DNA of 34,901 nucleotides. Origin: Candidatus Caccalectryoclostridium excrementigallinarum. Lineage in GTDB: Bacteria; Bacillota; Clostridia; Christensenellales; UBA3700. The position numbers and the translations under genes were made by a program. Positions within the stretch are counted from its first letter, which is position 1. Every line of letters starts with the position of its first letter. Positions 34,725-34,901 of this stretch are shown in pieces. The stretch is taken from the NCBI GenBank assembly GCA_018714485.1, contig DVNJ01000003.1, forward strand, positions 1-34,901, in the 5' to 3' direction. The notes beneath the pieces were generated by a model. The model was not told the DNA's origin, ran no database searches, and saw nothing but the letters and a program-made list of their open reading frames with translations.

Positions 34725-34753
34725 ATGATACCATTACCGCCCGACTTTGTCAA
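34725..34753 (-). promoter_or_regulatory. Promoter of the BNR/sialidase-like gene (predicts a leaderless mRNA)
   Basis: The minus strand has TTGACA (34753-34748), a 17-bp spacer and TATCAT (34730-34725). Only TTAGGT separates it from the ATG. An IS30-type element ends about 20 bp further upstream. Confidence 0.8.
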
Positions 34754-34759
34754 TAAAGC

Positions 34760-34901
34760 TTTACGCGGCAAGTGAATTGTCAAGTTAAGTGCAACACTTT
34801 TTGTAATTCCTGCTCAAACAAGTCTGCCGGAGTTTGGAAGTTCAGCACTTTCTTCGGTCTGTTATTTATCTTTGCCACGTTTTGTGCAAGCGTCTTTGCA
34901 C
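34760..34901 (-). mobile_element. IS30-family insertion sequence, partial (right end)
   Basis: Inferred from the transposase 3' end. The exact terminal inverted repeat cannot be fixed because the other end is outside the window; the AATTGTCAAGTTAAGTGCAA segment (34775-34794) is the likely repeat region. Confidence 0.6.
34780..34901 (-). CDS. IS30-family transposase, C-terminal end (cut by window edge)
   Basis: The last 39 codons are readable on the minus strand. They contain the family ending NNRPKKVLNFQTPADLFEQE and finish with VLHLT before the stop, as in IS30-type DDE transposases (typically 300-400 aa). The catalytic core lies outside the window. The stop codon is at 34782-34780. The element's terminal repeat should lie just beyond, around 34765-34785, a few bases from the sialidase-like promoter's -35 box. 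Confidence 0.85.
   Translation of the reverse strand, partial: AKTLAQNVAKINNRPKKVLNFQTPADLFEQELQKVLHLT

Overview
The window reads as chromosomal DNA of an anaerobic Firmicutes/Clostridia-type bacterium, probably an uncultured gut lineage (inference). Support: moderately high GC with AT-rich promoters; 17 good vegetative promoters (TTGACA/TTGAAA-like, then TATAAT-like, almost always 17 bp apart); many lipobox lipoproteins; GPH-type sugar symporters; a 2-enoate-reductase-type flavoenzyme. Most genes lie on the minus strand. Plus-strand genes are the DUF815 ATPase (2952) and two transporters (14053, 16090).

Layout. 1-629: no gene; a run of hairpins and a ~164-bp palindromic element. 630-2756: a lipoprotein, an XRE regulator and an HD-domain protein. 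2952-6064: a DUF815 AAA+ ATPase converging with a malQ / small phosphopantetheinyl transferase pair. 6232-10361: three tandem WG-repeat lipoproteins in one operon. 10525-10767: an orphan acyl carrier protein, a plausible substrate of the transferase. 10929-17631: three GPH/MFS symporters and a cation-diffusion-facilitator efflux pump. 18045-19445: a Wzz-like membrane protein. 19673-25945: a complete F-type ATP synthase operon, atpB-atpE-atpF-[atpH C-terminal domain fused to atpA]-atpG-atpD-atpC. 26109-29349: a small secreted Cys-rich protein, a DUF368/PopT polyprenyl-phosphate transporter, a TIR-methyltransferase-like fusion and an 81-aa orphan. 29492-34718: a large FMN/FAD/4Fe-4S oxidoreductase, a four-helix-like protein, a membrane protein, a small lipoprotein and a membrane-anchored BNR/sialidase-like protein. 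34780-34901: the 3' end of an IS30-family transposase, cut by the window edge.

The two most notable loci are these. (1) The ATP synthase has no separate delta gene. The delta C-terminal (stalk-binding) domain is instead the first ~75 residues of alpha, the delta N-terminal domain is absent, the c subunit has a signal peptide with an acidic pre-sequence, and b has a basic tail. (2) A stand-alone gene fuses a TIR domain that keeps its putative catalytic Glu to a methyltransferase-like fold with a degenerate SAM glycine motif, a candidate immune or signalling effector. I saw no CRISPR array, tRNA or rRNA.
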